Shown here: one piece after another, positions 1-10,501 of the stretch
How the letters are laid out: the number at the start of each line of letters is the position of its first letter
Numbering within the stretch: the first letter of the stretch is position 1
NCBI GenBank assembly: GCA_965153455.1
Contig: OZ234501.1
Span: 4,836,001 to 4,900,000 of the forward strand
From: Sphagnum compactum
Taxonomy: Eukaryota; Bryophyta; Sphagnopsida; Sphagnales
Length of the DNA stretch: 64,000 bases
Direction: 5' to 3'
Made by a program: the position numbers and the translations under genes
The notes under the pieces: generated by a model
What the model was told of the DNA's origin: nothing
Database searches by the model: none
Seen by the model: the letters and a program-made list of their open reading frames with translations, nothing else

Positions 1-1944
1 AGCTGTTTTTGAAATGCCAATTCAATAAGTCATTATGCTCTTGATATTGCTTGGCAATTTGCTTTGCTTATGATATGGCCCTATCTTGCTTCTTCAAAAC
101 ATTAAACCCTTCTATCCTCCATTGGCAAGCAACATAATTCAACATTTTTTACAAGTTCAAGATATGTACTTGCAAATTTATTAGGAATTCATGAGTTCCA
201 CCTTGTTGCCATGTAACCTACACAATGGATGAAGAAACAAAAGGTGTTATCACTTTTGGTGAGGCAATGGGTTGTTCCAGTTCCAATTGTTAAGTGTGGC
301 TTTTTCTTGCTCCACCTCAATTTAGTTAAGATTCCCAATTCCCTCCTATCATAAGGGTAAGGGTCTCTTTCCAGTAGGTTGTTCTGATTGTAGTTACACA
401 CAATGTGTTGTGAGGTAACTATGATGACAACAACAACCTAATGGAAAGTCATTAAAACGGGGCCTTATTTCTTGTTGCATGGATAGGCACTTTTTGTTGT
501 TGGAGATATACAATTGGGCTAAAAATTTGTAGGTAACATTGGAAAACATGAGGAACATTTCATATGTAAGGAACTTTGTAAGGAATTGCTGAGAACATAT
601 GATACCAAAAAAGACGGTGATAAATGTCAACCTATGATCATTACAAGTTGATTCATACTTCACACAACTTTGCATTTGGTCAATGCTTGACATCTAAAGC
701 TATGAAATGGCTATGAGCACAACTAGATGGAATTGTGAGGTGACTATGAGCACAAGTAGATGGAAAAATGTAATGGAAAGTTACTCTCGGAGAAGAATTT
801 GTGACCAGAACAATGTAATGGAAAGAGACTCTAACTACTCTCTCATTGGTCACCTCTTTGATTAACACGTCCCCCTAGTTGATGATGCAACCCTACCAAA
901 CTTTATCAATAAAGGCACCAATCCGAAGAGGAAGTACAAAAGAAGAGGACCTCAAGTTCAAAACACATTGTTCCAACTCACATGTGGAATATGAAGGACT
1001 CAAAGTCCAGATTCTAACTCAACTACCAACTACTTGTAACAAGTCAGCAGACGGAATGGGAGGTGAGTCTGGATGCGCAGGGAAGTTCAAGAGGTGGCTA
1101 ATAAACCCACTACCCTGACTCCACTTAAGATGGAAGATGCTTTTCCCATCTTTCATCTTTTGAACATGATTTTGCATATTTTGAAGTGTAATAATGAAAA
1201 TTTATTGAGTCATAAGCAAGTTTGGTTTTAGACCAGAATTATGCTTCATTGAAACAGAGGGACTGGAGGTAGTAGGCTGTGCATGTGGGGTCCAAGAGTT
1301 TTGAGGGTAGTTGGGGATCAAACTTCAAGGTGCAAAATTTTGTCATGTTGCAGCAAGCAGAATTGGCACCTCCCAAAGAGTCTGATTTTGCCTCTGGGTG
1401 GTGAGGCAGCAGGGGAACCTAAGTAGGCATCCATCATCCCCTTGCTCTTTTAATGGAGAAATGAAGGAATAATTAATTTTCTTTTTGCTATTTTGAGAGG
1501 AAGTTAAAAAGATGATCCCCAAATTGACCAATGAGAATGACACTTTAAAAAGTGGTTGAATTGTGTGCCATATTGTGTGGCCACATACATACTTTATGAA
1601 TTCACTAACAGACCCATTGTGCTAAATGCGGCCACAAACTTTGCAGTTCAACAAATACTAGTGGACTAATTGATTGGCCCAATAGTATGTATATCAAACC
1701 ACCCATCCCAATAGTATTCTAAGTTGAAGTGCAGCTTAGCTTCAGAGTTCTTATTGAACCTTGTTATATTTAATTCAATATAAATTATATTTTATTTAAT
1801 ATATATATACTCTAGAAGATTGCTTGGACCTTGGGGAGATTCCAAAAGTCCTTAGGACAGACATATTAAGACCTCCTCCTTTCATGAAGCAAATGCATTA
1901 TTATGGAGGATATCAACCCCCTTAAAACCACTTTCTCTTTTATT
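1..1944. other. gene-free AT-rich stretch
   Basis: No open frame here resembles a known protein and none shows exon-like structure. Short partial duplications are visible at about 700-830, where a phrase beginning ATGAGCACAA recurs with small changes and a phrase ATGTAATGGAAAG occurs twice. A run of TA dinucleotides lies near 1798-1810. Nothing else supportable was seen. Confidence 0.5.
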
Positions 1945-2160
1945 GGCCTTGCGTTCCAAGGCAAGGATATTGTGTTTAGATATATTATAGAGTATTTTAG
2001 TAGCTAAAGGCATTCTGGCCCCTAGGTAATAATAGGTCTATTTTTATATGAGGATTTTTGAAAGATGATATTTTGACTTGTATTGAAACTTGAGATTAGT
2101 TATAGAGTTAATAATATCTTGAAGGATTTTGGTTTCTTTTAGAGGATTTTTTGAAGATTA
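1945..2160 (+). repeat. dispersed GGCCTTGCC-family repeat, copy 1 (truncated)
   Basis: This stretch matches the copies at 10198-10501, 33617-33950 and 38173-38469 (reverse) over most of its length. Shared landmarks are the start TTGGCCTTGC, then CTAGGTAATAATAGGTCT, then ATGAGGATTTTTGA, then ATATCTTGAAGGATTTTGG. The copy stops after GAAGATTA and lacks the far end with the inverted GGCAAGGCC that the other copies have. It lies about 0.6 kb beyond the stop codon of the SPL gene. Confidence 0.75.
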
Positions 2161-2791
2161 TATTGTTGCATAGTTATTTTAGACATGTTTATTGACCTGA
2201 TATAATACTTGTAATTTATTCAAAGGGTTTGTTCAGTATCCGAACATTGTTCTCTCTCTCTCTATATATATATGTTCCCTCATGCATGTCATGTTTTTAT
2301 AAATTTAAAAATCCTTGGTTTTTGATATATGGATGTTTTTATACCAATTTCAATCCATTGGAAACTTCGATATTTTGATGTCATTTCCAATAATGTTAAA
2401 TTCCTTCAAAGAATGTAAGAGGGTGAAAGTATTAAAATTTCTATTTTAAACGAAGTGATGCACAATTCCTTTTATCTTTGGGGAGTATTACCACCAATTG
2501 TGATATGCATTTGTTGTTGCCAAGTTATGGGTGAAAACAAAAGTATGTACATCATCACAAGTATTGAGGATTTTGACATTTCTTCTCAGTAAAGAAAGAC
2601 AAGCTTGACTTTAAACAGGAACCAGGCAAGAACAGAAGAGGCTTTGATGAAATAGCTGTTTCTGAGCCCTAGAGGAAATCATTTCAATTGTTTTCAGCAT
2701 CAAAAGAGCAATTTATATGTCTACTACTGTTGCTGCTGCTGCTGCTGCTTCATGAAGTTGGCATTCACAGAAACTCAAAAAGTTGAAGTCT
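2161..2791. other. 3' flank of the SPL gene
   Basis: AT-rich sequence downstream of the SPL stop codon, probably containing its 3' untranslated region on the minus strand. A CT tract followed by TA repeats lies near 2252-2271 and a GCT-repeat tract (CTGCTGCTGCTGCTGCT) at about 2729-2748. No separate gene is apparent and I cannot place the polyadenylation site. Confidence 0.4.
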
Positions 2792-4931
2792 CTACAGCAT
2801 CTGCTGGCTGCTGAACATGGAAGCTTCAAAATGGCGCATCGGCGAATATTCACTGTAGCCGTTAGAGGATGGCAGGGATTGAGACTGACCTCCACCATTG
2901 GAGCCATTCTGAAGAGTCTGCACCTGTGCTGTAGGTGTCTGCATTAGATCAATAGTAGGGCGGGTATTCGCTGCTGTTCCTGATGAAAAGCCCCCAAACT
3001 GTTGGCCTGTTTGAAACAGAGTGAGCATGGAATGGGACCGATCATAACCATCTAGAGCTGAGATGAAGTTGTCACTGCTGTTGTTGCAGTGCTGATCCCC
3101 ACTGTTATCAACATTTTTGTCCATAGAACGATTGCCAGAACTGGTATGGGCACAACTCAGGAGCTTCTCAACACCAGCGTAGCGCTGTTGCTGTTGAGGA
3201 GTCGTTGTCCTTCCTGTTGGGAGAAGCTGCAATTGAGGCGAGAAAGATGTGCTGTGGTTGTTGCCCTCACTACTACCAGCCACAAATTGCTCCAGAGTTG
3301 TATTAACCTGAGGGAGGTCCTGGGCAGGCAGGTGCAAGGGTGGGCGAGAGACCCGCGATTGCGATGACAGAAGAGAGAGAGCACGGCCAGAGTCTCTGGC
3401 AGAGATACTGGAGAGGCCCTGGGAGCCTGCTGCCATACGGGTTTGCTCAAGACCTCCCAGAACCCCTCCAGAAGAGGAAGATAGTGATAAGCCCTGACCA
3501 AGTGAGCTCAAAGCTCCCTCCATAAACTGGCATGAACCTATAGCCATTTCTGTAGTACAAGGACTAGAAGCTGCCATTTGTCCTTTAGGACTCTGCAAGA
3601 GCATGAGCAGGCGGTCTGCTGTTGGACACAAGAGTGTTGACAAGATCGATTGTCTGTCTACACCTGAAGCCTGCATAAATAGGAAGAAATGTAGAGTTAC
3701 TATATTTCAATTACTGCTGAGTCTATGAACAACTGGTTGTGATCTGTAAAATGATTCTGATTCAAAACCTTCTCTTCAGCATCTGAGGATGCCTTAAGGT
3801 GGAACCAACTGTAAGAATGTACAGTCTGATGTGTTGATAACTCAAGAAGATCATCAAACTCCAAATGAAGGTTTTTTGAACTGATAATCTTGCAGTGTGT
3901 TTCTTCTTGTCAGATAGGCATTCAAGTGATGAGACACAAAGACAGCTCACCTGCAATTGACATGCAAGTCTGTTATCATCCTGTTGCCCTACTCTGGGCC
4001 AAGGACTGAGCTTCAAGCTACTTGCAAATGGGCTTGCATACTCATCATCACCAAGTGATGCTGATGGAGAAGCTGGCCTCCTTGGGTGTTGCAGAAAAAT
4101 GGATCGCTTATTATCTGCACACCCCACCCACCATAACCAGCTCAGAGAACTCAGGGTAATGGCCACTATACAGATTTCTAGCACAATCCTGGCATCAAAC
4201 TCCTGTGAATGCTGCAGATGATCATCTCATAGTTAAGCATCAGGTCCAAGCCAACAAGACATTGGCAAAATGAGCTGCTATAGAGCTCAAAGAGATTGCA
4301 CAAGAAAAATACAGAACTAGAAGAAGATGACTTGCCCTTCGCAGTGAAGCCAGAAGGATGTGTGTTACTGTCACTGTGCAAAGGAGATGAGGCCTTGATG
4401 CTTAGTGCAGTGTGACTCTGCGCATGTGGTTTGCGTCGACGTTCATTGTGACCAGCTAGACGCCTTCGACAGCTGCGCTTGCCCTCATCAAATTCAGTCA
4501 ACACATGGAACCTGCACAATGCAGAACACAAGGTGTCAGTAAGAATAAAGCAGGATCAGTCAGAGTAGTGCAACAAAGGTACAATTTAGACTGAACACTG
4601 ATATCAGAAATATTGACTGGTCTGAACAGTTTAACCTTGAGCTGGAATAGCAAAAAGGGATGAGAATCTGTCTATGGAGCAAGTGAGATGGAAAAGACAT
4701 CTTGCTTGATGCTCAATATCCTTAAACAACAGATCCATTTGTGCAGTCTGTAGTTTTCCTTCGGTATGCCCTAAACATACAAATGGGGCAAGTGGTAGTT
4801 AAAAACCCCACACATGCAGACATGTGAACAGAGACCCAAGATCACACAAAAACCACACTAAAAGTGAGGAGAAATCCAAAAGAGGAATAGACCTATACAA
4901 AAAAGGCCATTAAAGTAGAAAAGAAGGAAAA

Positions 4932-4964
<33 letters not shown>

Positions 4965-6114
4965 GAGAAACAAAACCCAACAAGACTAAAGCCATGGACA
5001 GGCGGCAAGGGCATTTTGAACTGCACATACAGATAATAAGATGACCGAAACGAGATGTCGCACAGCAGTCAGAGCACATGTAGATAGATACTTACCTGGA
5101 ACATTGCTGGCAAAATCGCTGCTCTTGTCCGCCAGCTATGCACCTTGAAGCTTTGGAGTGCATTTCACACACTTTGTGACGACGGTGGTAGTCCTTGGCT
5201 GGGGTAAGGTCAGTCTTGCAGCCTTCAACCTGGCAGCGTGGGGTCTGCATCCCTGGTGACATAGCTCGCTGCCTCTTACCTGGGGGTGAGAACACCGGAG
5301 CGGGTGTAGTCGCTACTTTCTGCCCTACGATTACGGCCGCAGCAGCCGCAGCAGAATCCTCGAAGTAAGTTTGCCTTCCAAGTTTCAGTCCAATGAAAGC
5401 GTCCCCACCTTTAGCAGAAGGTGTAGAACTTCCACTACCGTCTAGGAGCATGGTCTCTTTCCCTCCTCCATTCTCTGAAACGCCACCGTTATCCAGATGC
5501 CCGGCTTGCACACCTCCGAGTCCAAGAAAGAGCCTCCGTTGCTGCTCACTAGCATTATTCTCTGAGGTTCTGCTGGCAATCGGTTCATCGGGCTCGCTTT
5601 TAACCAACGAAGAGAGTTCGTTGTGCGAGGTATTACTACCTCTGCTTGCAGCCAGGCCTGGGATACCTGACGACACTGAAGAGACTCCTGATGGGGGGGT
5701 ACTGCTACCGGAGGGAAGACCGATAGAGAAATCGCTATTCTTCAACGCTGCTGGCGAAGAAGTCGCGGAAACCATAGTAGTACTACCGCATACAACGTGA
5801 CCCCACTCAGAAGAAGAAACTTGTATCCGGGTATTATGACTGCCTCCTCCTCCGCCATCCCCTTGGCGACCACCACCATTGGGGGGGTACACCATTGCGA
5901 TGTTCTCCCACTCCCAAGGGTTGGGCTTGAGATCCCACTCCATGCGACCAGTGCTGTAGTCCCCTCCTCCACGTCCACTGCCCTCCATGCTTCCAGAGTC
6001 GGTGGCAGCCTGATGCTGCTCCTCCCATGCTGTGGTTGACCAGCAATTCTCAGGAGCCTGCGTTTCAACATTGATGCTTGCGTGCTCAAGCGTCCCGTCC
6101 ACCGCCATAGCCAT
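2792..6114 (-). CDS. SBP-box transcription factor, SPL2/10/11-like, miR156-targeted
   Basis: Nuclear DNA-binding protein of the plant-specific SBP family, which binds GTAC-core sites and controls phase change and shoot development. Coding exons on the minus strand are 5096-6114, 4336-4511, 3951-4114 and 2792-3670, giving 745 residues. Seen directly: the SBP domain at residues about 294-368, with CQVEGC and VCEMH supplying the first zinc site, FCQQC plus a His and a Cys in the second, and a basic nuclear signal ending NERRRK. Intron 1 falls inside the second zinc finger (after CQQCSR), the usual place in this family. An N-terminal [14 protein letters not shown] motif and [11 protein letters not shown] before the domain resemble the SPL2/10/11 group. 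Exon 4 carries a miR156 site. The open frame extends 13 codons upstream, but only through a GTG, so the ATG at 6114 is chosen; a second ATG at 6108 is possible. Intron 2 appears to use a GC donor. Family call is firm; subgroup is inferred. Confidence 0.93.
3365..3384 (-). promoter_or_regulatory. miR156 target site in SPL exon 4
   Basis: On the plus strand this 20-base stretch reads TGACAGAAGAGAGAGAGCAC, identical to the miR156 sequence except for one base at position 14. The minus-strand mRNA is therefore nearly perfectly complementary to miR156. In the SPL frame it encodes ALSLLS, the hallmark peptide of miR156-regulated SPL genes. Family knowledge says this site mediates cleavage and repression of the transcript in juvenile tissue. 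Confidence 0.93.
4115..4335 (-). other. SPL intron 2, apparent GC-AG intron
   Basis: Joining GAAGG|GCAAGT (exon end at 4336) to GTGCAG|ATAAT (exon start at 4114) gives a phase-1 match and a continuous protein ([13 protein letters not shown]). No GT donor nearby gives the right phase with a good consensus. GC donors followed by AAGT are a known minor class of U2 introns. Inferred from frame and motif only. Confidence 0.6.
4933..4963. repeat. (CA)n microsatellite in SPL intron 1
   Basis: About fifteen AC/CA dinucleotides in a row lie inside the first intron of the SPL gene (GT repeats on the transcribed strand). Likely length-polymorphic; no function is implied. Confidence 0.9.
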
Positions 6115-7197
6115 TGTCCAATTCGCGAAACTGGTATGTCTACTGACTACCACTTTCCGATGTGTCGTTCTTTTCGCAAGTCTGCGTGGGATCGACGCCG
6201 TCTCCTAAAGGCAGTTTTTCCGAAAGGGCAATAATGATGCAACAAAAGTCATGAAAACGACAGGAACGGAGACGCGGACAACAACAAGCTGAAGCCCCGA
6301 GAAAAAACCGATCGGAGGTCCTCCTCGAAGAAACAAAAAAGACAAGGAGCAGGCACGCTGTGAAAAAGATCGCGGACAGCAGGCTAGTCAAAAGCAATAG
6401 CAAGTACTTCTTCCACGGCGACCAGAAGCTCTTCTTCTGCGCTGCTCTTTCTAGCAGGAAACTGAACACAATGACTCAGGTTCCTCTCGTTGTTCTAAAT
6501 CAGAACTCCCTTGAAATGTGAGACCAGCCCAGTTCCAAGGACAAAATACGTCAGAAGGATGGCTTTTTCCCCCCTTCTGATTCCTCTCCTGCCCACCGTG
6601 GTGGAGTTGTAAAACGCTTTGCACCTGCCTAACTTGCAGCAGCCGCCGCAACAAGCTTCATTCGTGCTTCGGAGACCCGTAAAGGATGATGAAGCAGCTT
6701 TTGCCTCCTGCTTCCATTGTCATCGAAGGAAGAATCGAAGAGAAGCATCCATCAAACTGGAAAGCATGTAGGACGTCGTCGGACGGCCAACCAGAAAGCA
6801 AGCACACGGACAAGCAGACACACACCGATGCTTGCAACAAGCTACAGCAGCAGCAGATCAACGTGACAAACGCACACAACCCGCTGCGTGCATGTTGACG
6901 CCTCGTACACTAGATGATGCGCGGCCTGCAAGCAAGCTCAAGTTTCATCATCAATAGAGGAAAAAAACCAAAGGAAGAAGAAGATAGAAGATATGCAATT
7001 ATCATCGGATCACGTAAACAAGCGAGAGAGGAGGAGCTATAAATAGATAAGCGTCACGAAAGAAAGAGAGAGCAGCAGCAAAGGAAACATCCAGTGTCAA
7101 AGCAGAAAAACCACCACGGCACAAGGCTGCATCAACAGTAACAGACACTTACAGCAACGGTAGCAGTCGACCAGCGGCTCTCAAGAAACAGCAAGCC

Positions 7198-7199
<2 letters not shown>

Positions 7200-7259
<60 letters not shown>
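7200..7259. repeat. (AG)30 microsatellite
   Basis: Thirty uninterrupted AG units, which read CT on the strand of the SPL gene, about 1.1 kb upstream of its start codon. Confidence 0.95.
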
Positions 7260-7263
<4 letters not shown>

Positions 7264-7528
7264 GCAAAGCGCAGGAAAGCGCAGATGTACAAACGATGAA
7301 AAGCTTCAGCCTAAGAAGAAGACATTCAAAATCGCCACAGAAAATATCATTGTTCCTGATGAAGAGCAAAGCCACGAGAGCGCGATCTGAAAACCGGCGA
7401 AAATGTATATGAAGAAAACCAAACTAAAATAAAACCAAAGCAAAAAGAAAAAAGCAAAAAGACTAAAAACTTAGCACTTGTAGTGTCGAACGGATTTTTG
7501 CGACGTGAAGGAAAGAATAATAAAAAGA

Positions 7529-7562
7529 GTGTGTGTGTGTGTGTGTGTCTCTCTCTCTCTCT
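7529..7562. repeat. compound (GT)n(CT)n microsatellite
   Basis: A GT run of about ten units passes directly into a CT run of about seven units. It lies in the probable leader/promoter region of the SPL gene. Confidence 0.95.
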
Positions 7563-7970
7563 CGCAACAACACAACAACAAAGAACCAAACAAAACAAAA
7601 ACACGAAAACCCGACCAAAACTCTAAAGAAGAACTTCGTAAGAACGCTCGAGCAGGCCAATACCTTGGACAGCTTCAGAACCGATTCCAAAACCACTCAG
7701 AATGCATCAAATCTGTGAGAAAAACAGATCTTCGAAGACCGCAACACTACACTGTGTGTGTGTGTTTTCGTCTGTCTTTCTGTCTGTCTGTCTGTCTGTA
7801 CTGCTTCTTCCCCCTCCTTACACAGCCGCTCTAGGCGCGGCACACTTGCCACTAACCCCTGTTTACTTTCTGACTTCACCAGAGTCACTGTCCGGTAGCC
7901 GTGACCCAGGAATACCGGTGGGTGCGGTCAGACTCTCTCTCTGTCGACTGCTGTCGGATTAAATAACTAC

Positions 7971-10197
7971 ACATTTTTTTGAAAATCAAGCTAATTTACG
8001 TTAAAGACAAGGCGGCTTTTCTTTTCCCCAACTTCCCCCCCTGCCCCGCCCGGCGCCTTTCTTGCCAGTATTTTCTTTTCAATTTTGCGGTTTTGAAAAT
8101 TTGGCGATTTCTTTTTCAAAATTTTAGCAATTTTAGTCGAATTTACATTCAAAAAAATAAGTTTCCCAAAATTGCTCATGAAAACCCTTTTCATGCCCTG
8201 TGCAAAATAAATGTGACCACCTTTTTTTTTAAAAACACCCCCAAAAATTTAAAAAAATTCTGGCGTACATACATACTGAGAGCCTGTCCCCTCCACTTTT
8301 TGTTTGGTGTGTCCCACCCAAACCCCCCCACCCCCCCCGCCCCAAGTAAACCTACTAGGTACCTACCTAGTAGTGCTCGGTAGGTACCTATATCTTAGGT
8401 TTTGGTTCTTTTGAGGATGCAAGGTTGTTATGTTGGAGAGGGAGAGGAGGAGGAAAGAGGAGGGGTCTTGGTAAAAAGGTGGGGTGACCGAACAAACTAA
8501 CAAATATTCTAGAAATGGTCAAATGGCCGGCTTATGCCCCGACCAAAATGGAATGCTCCTCTTTCATTGGATTTTGAGTTTTTTTTTTTTTTTGGGGGGG
8601 TGGGTCTTGAATCCAAAAAAATAAATTCGTAGAGAATAAAATTGGAGAATGTCCTAAACCAAGGTCATAATTTTCAATTTCTATTGAAAAGATTAAAATT
8701 AAAACCAAAAAAAAAAGAAAAGAGGCAGACTCATAATTAATTCGTGTACCCTAATGAATGCCTCCATGTCTATCTAGCCAACCTTGTATTTCTAGCAGGT
8801 TCCAAAAACAAAACAATATCACTAGAGATCATGGAAGTGTTGTTGTAATTTGGTTAGGTCACTTGGAACATAAAATGAATTTGATTGGGGAAAAAAAAGA
8901 GAAAAAAAAAAAAAAAAGGCAGGCTGTAATGGAATACATCAAAGGGGTCTCCAATTGGTCACTCACACAAATTGTTATCCCCCCCAAATCACAAGCCAAT
9001 GTGAAGAAATGTCTTCCCTCCTCCGAGCACAACTTATAAAAAAACAATTATAGTACACATTCTCTGAAAAGATTTCTCTTCACGTCAAATAACGAACGAC
9101 GGTGCTATAGGGTCCCACCTTTTACTCATGCCTTCTTCTTATTAGAGCAGATTATGTCATTTTCTTTGATCACATTATAAGACACAATCATCTCATGTTC
9201 TTCACCGTATGTATGTACGTACGCCCTTGTAATAGTGACAAAATGTGTCTGTTGAACATGAATGAATGTTTTTCCTAAAGCGTTGAATATGTCACCCTAG
9301 ACCGTAATGTTGTTGTGGAATGGACTCGCCAACCTTGTTCATTGCATTGGGTGCGATTGCCTAGCTCTCTCACCCTAATGTCGCCCTAGACCTTAACGTC
9401 ATGGAATAGACTTGTCACCCTTGCTCATTATGTTCAGTGCATTGCCTAGCTCTCACCTTCACCCTAATGGGCTCACTTGGCGCACCTTCCTTAACATAAT
9501 AGTGGGCATGAACTTGACCATTCCAAAGTATCTACACACACACCTAAAAATTAAATTTTAAATTTAAGTAAATAAATAAATAACTAACAATTGTTCCCAT
9601 TGCAACTGGAATGGCCTTCACTAGCCCCTTTTGAACCATCAAGGTTCCTTTTGGTTTTTTGAGCTTTTGGATTTTTGCTGAAATTGGGTCTAGATTTTAT
9701 CTCATAATAATACTTTGGTGGGGATTCTGTGGTTCTCTACCCGATCTTGTATTTGAAGGGTTGGCTTTCCAAGTGAAGAAGACCTATTGTCAACTCTGCC
9801 CTTCAAAGTGAAGGACTTGACTAAGAAGATTTACCCTTTGTGAAAAAAAAATTCACAAAAAAAATTATTCTTACAATTTTTTTTAACATTTGTGATGTAT
9901 CAAACTACACTCTGTCTAAATATGTCAGTCATCGATGCTTGATTGAACACGTAAATAGGTGTGCAATAATTTGAACATATTGAAATTATTGTTCCAAGTA
10001 TTTCCATCTTTGAAACTTGAGAGACTTAAGCACACCACTCACTCATGGCCAAAAGTTATATAATATAGCACTAAGTGCAGATGTTTGATGCATTTGTATA
10101 TATACATAGGTTGAACAATCATATGTTTCTAAGTTACAAACAAACCCACATTCCAAAAGTGACGACAACTCTCAATCAATCTTAAAACATGTTTATT
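7971..10197. other. AT-rich intergenic DNA with low-complexity runs
   Basis: No gene recognised. The part at roughly 8086-8190, read in reverse, resembles 49080-49165 (shared order: ATTTTGGGAAA, GTAAATTC, ACTAA, TTTGCTA or ATTGCTA). A 10-bp inverted repeat is at 8352-8373. Homopolymer T and G runs lie at 8579-8600. A degenerate tandem duplication of about 85-90 bp lies at 9292-9465 (units begin CACCCTAGACC and CGCCCTAGACC and end GCCTAGCTCTC). Confidence 0.5.
8352..8373. repeat. short palindrome
   Basis: CTACTAGGTA and TACCTAGTAG form a perfect 10-bp inverted repeat separated by only CC. A related phrase, GGTAGGTACCTA, follows about 20 bases later. No function is evident. Confidence 0.85.
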
Positions 10198-10501
10198 GGC
10201 CTTGCCTTGATAGGCAAGGCTATCATGTTTATATTCATTAGAGAGTATAGTAGCTTCATGGAATTTTGGCTCCTAGGTAATAATAGGTCTGTTTTTATAT
10301 GAGGATTTTTGACAGATGATATTTTAAACTTGTATTGAAACTCGAGATTACTTTACAGATTGATGATATCTTGAAGGATTTTGGTTTCTTTTAGTGGATT
10401 TTTTGAAGATTAGGTATACTTTTGCTATGGTGAAATATTTGAGATTCCATAATTCTTCTTCTTTTGCCTTAACATACTTTTAAAATGTAAATGGCAAGGC
10501 C
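10198..10501 (+). repeat. dispersed GGCCTTGCC-family repeat, copy 2
   Basis: About 304 bp bounded by GGCCTTGCC at the start and its inverse GGCAAGGCC at the end. The left end can itself fold (GGCCTTGCCT with AGGCAAGGC). The interior matches the other three copies. No coding capacity is seen. The short inverted ends and small size fit a non-autonomous DNA transposon (MITE), but a solo LTR is not excluded because clear target-site duplications were not found. Confidence 0.75.

Larger units (their letters stand above)
6115..7970 (-). promoter_or_regulatory. SPL 5' leader and promoter region (approximate)
   Basis: No protein-coding gene was recognised between the SPL start codon and about 7.97 kb. 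The stretch is GC-richer than the intergenic DNA beyond it and carries pyrimidine repeats on the SPL-sense strand: (CT)n at 7200-7259, a (GT)n-(CT)n composite (plus-strand sense) at 7529-7562, and CTGT units at about 7780-7799. Such CT tracts are common in plant 5' leaders and core promoters. The transcription start cannot be fixed from sequence, and a leader intron is possible. Composition drops sharply to AT-rich low-complexity DNA at about 7970. Confidence 0.45.

Noticed and set aside
6115-6153. SPL translation starting at 6153
   Set aside because: The codon at 6153 is GTG. The first in-frame ATG is at 6114, followed by another at 6108.
7037-7048. TATAAATA as TATA box for a plus-strand gene
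   Set aside because: No plus-strand gene follows; downstream there are only microsatellites and intergenic DNA. The SPL gene runs the other way.
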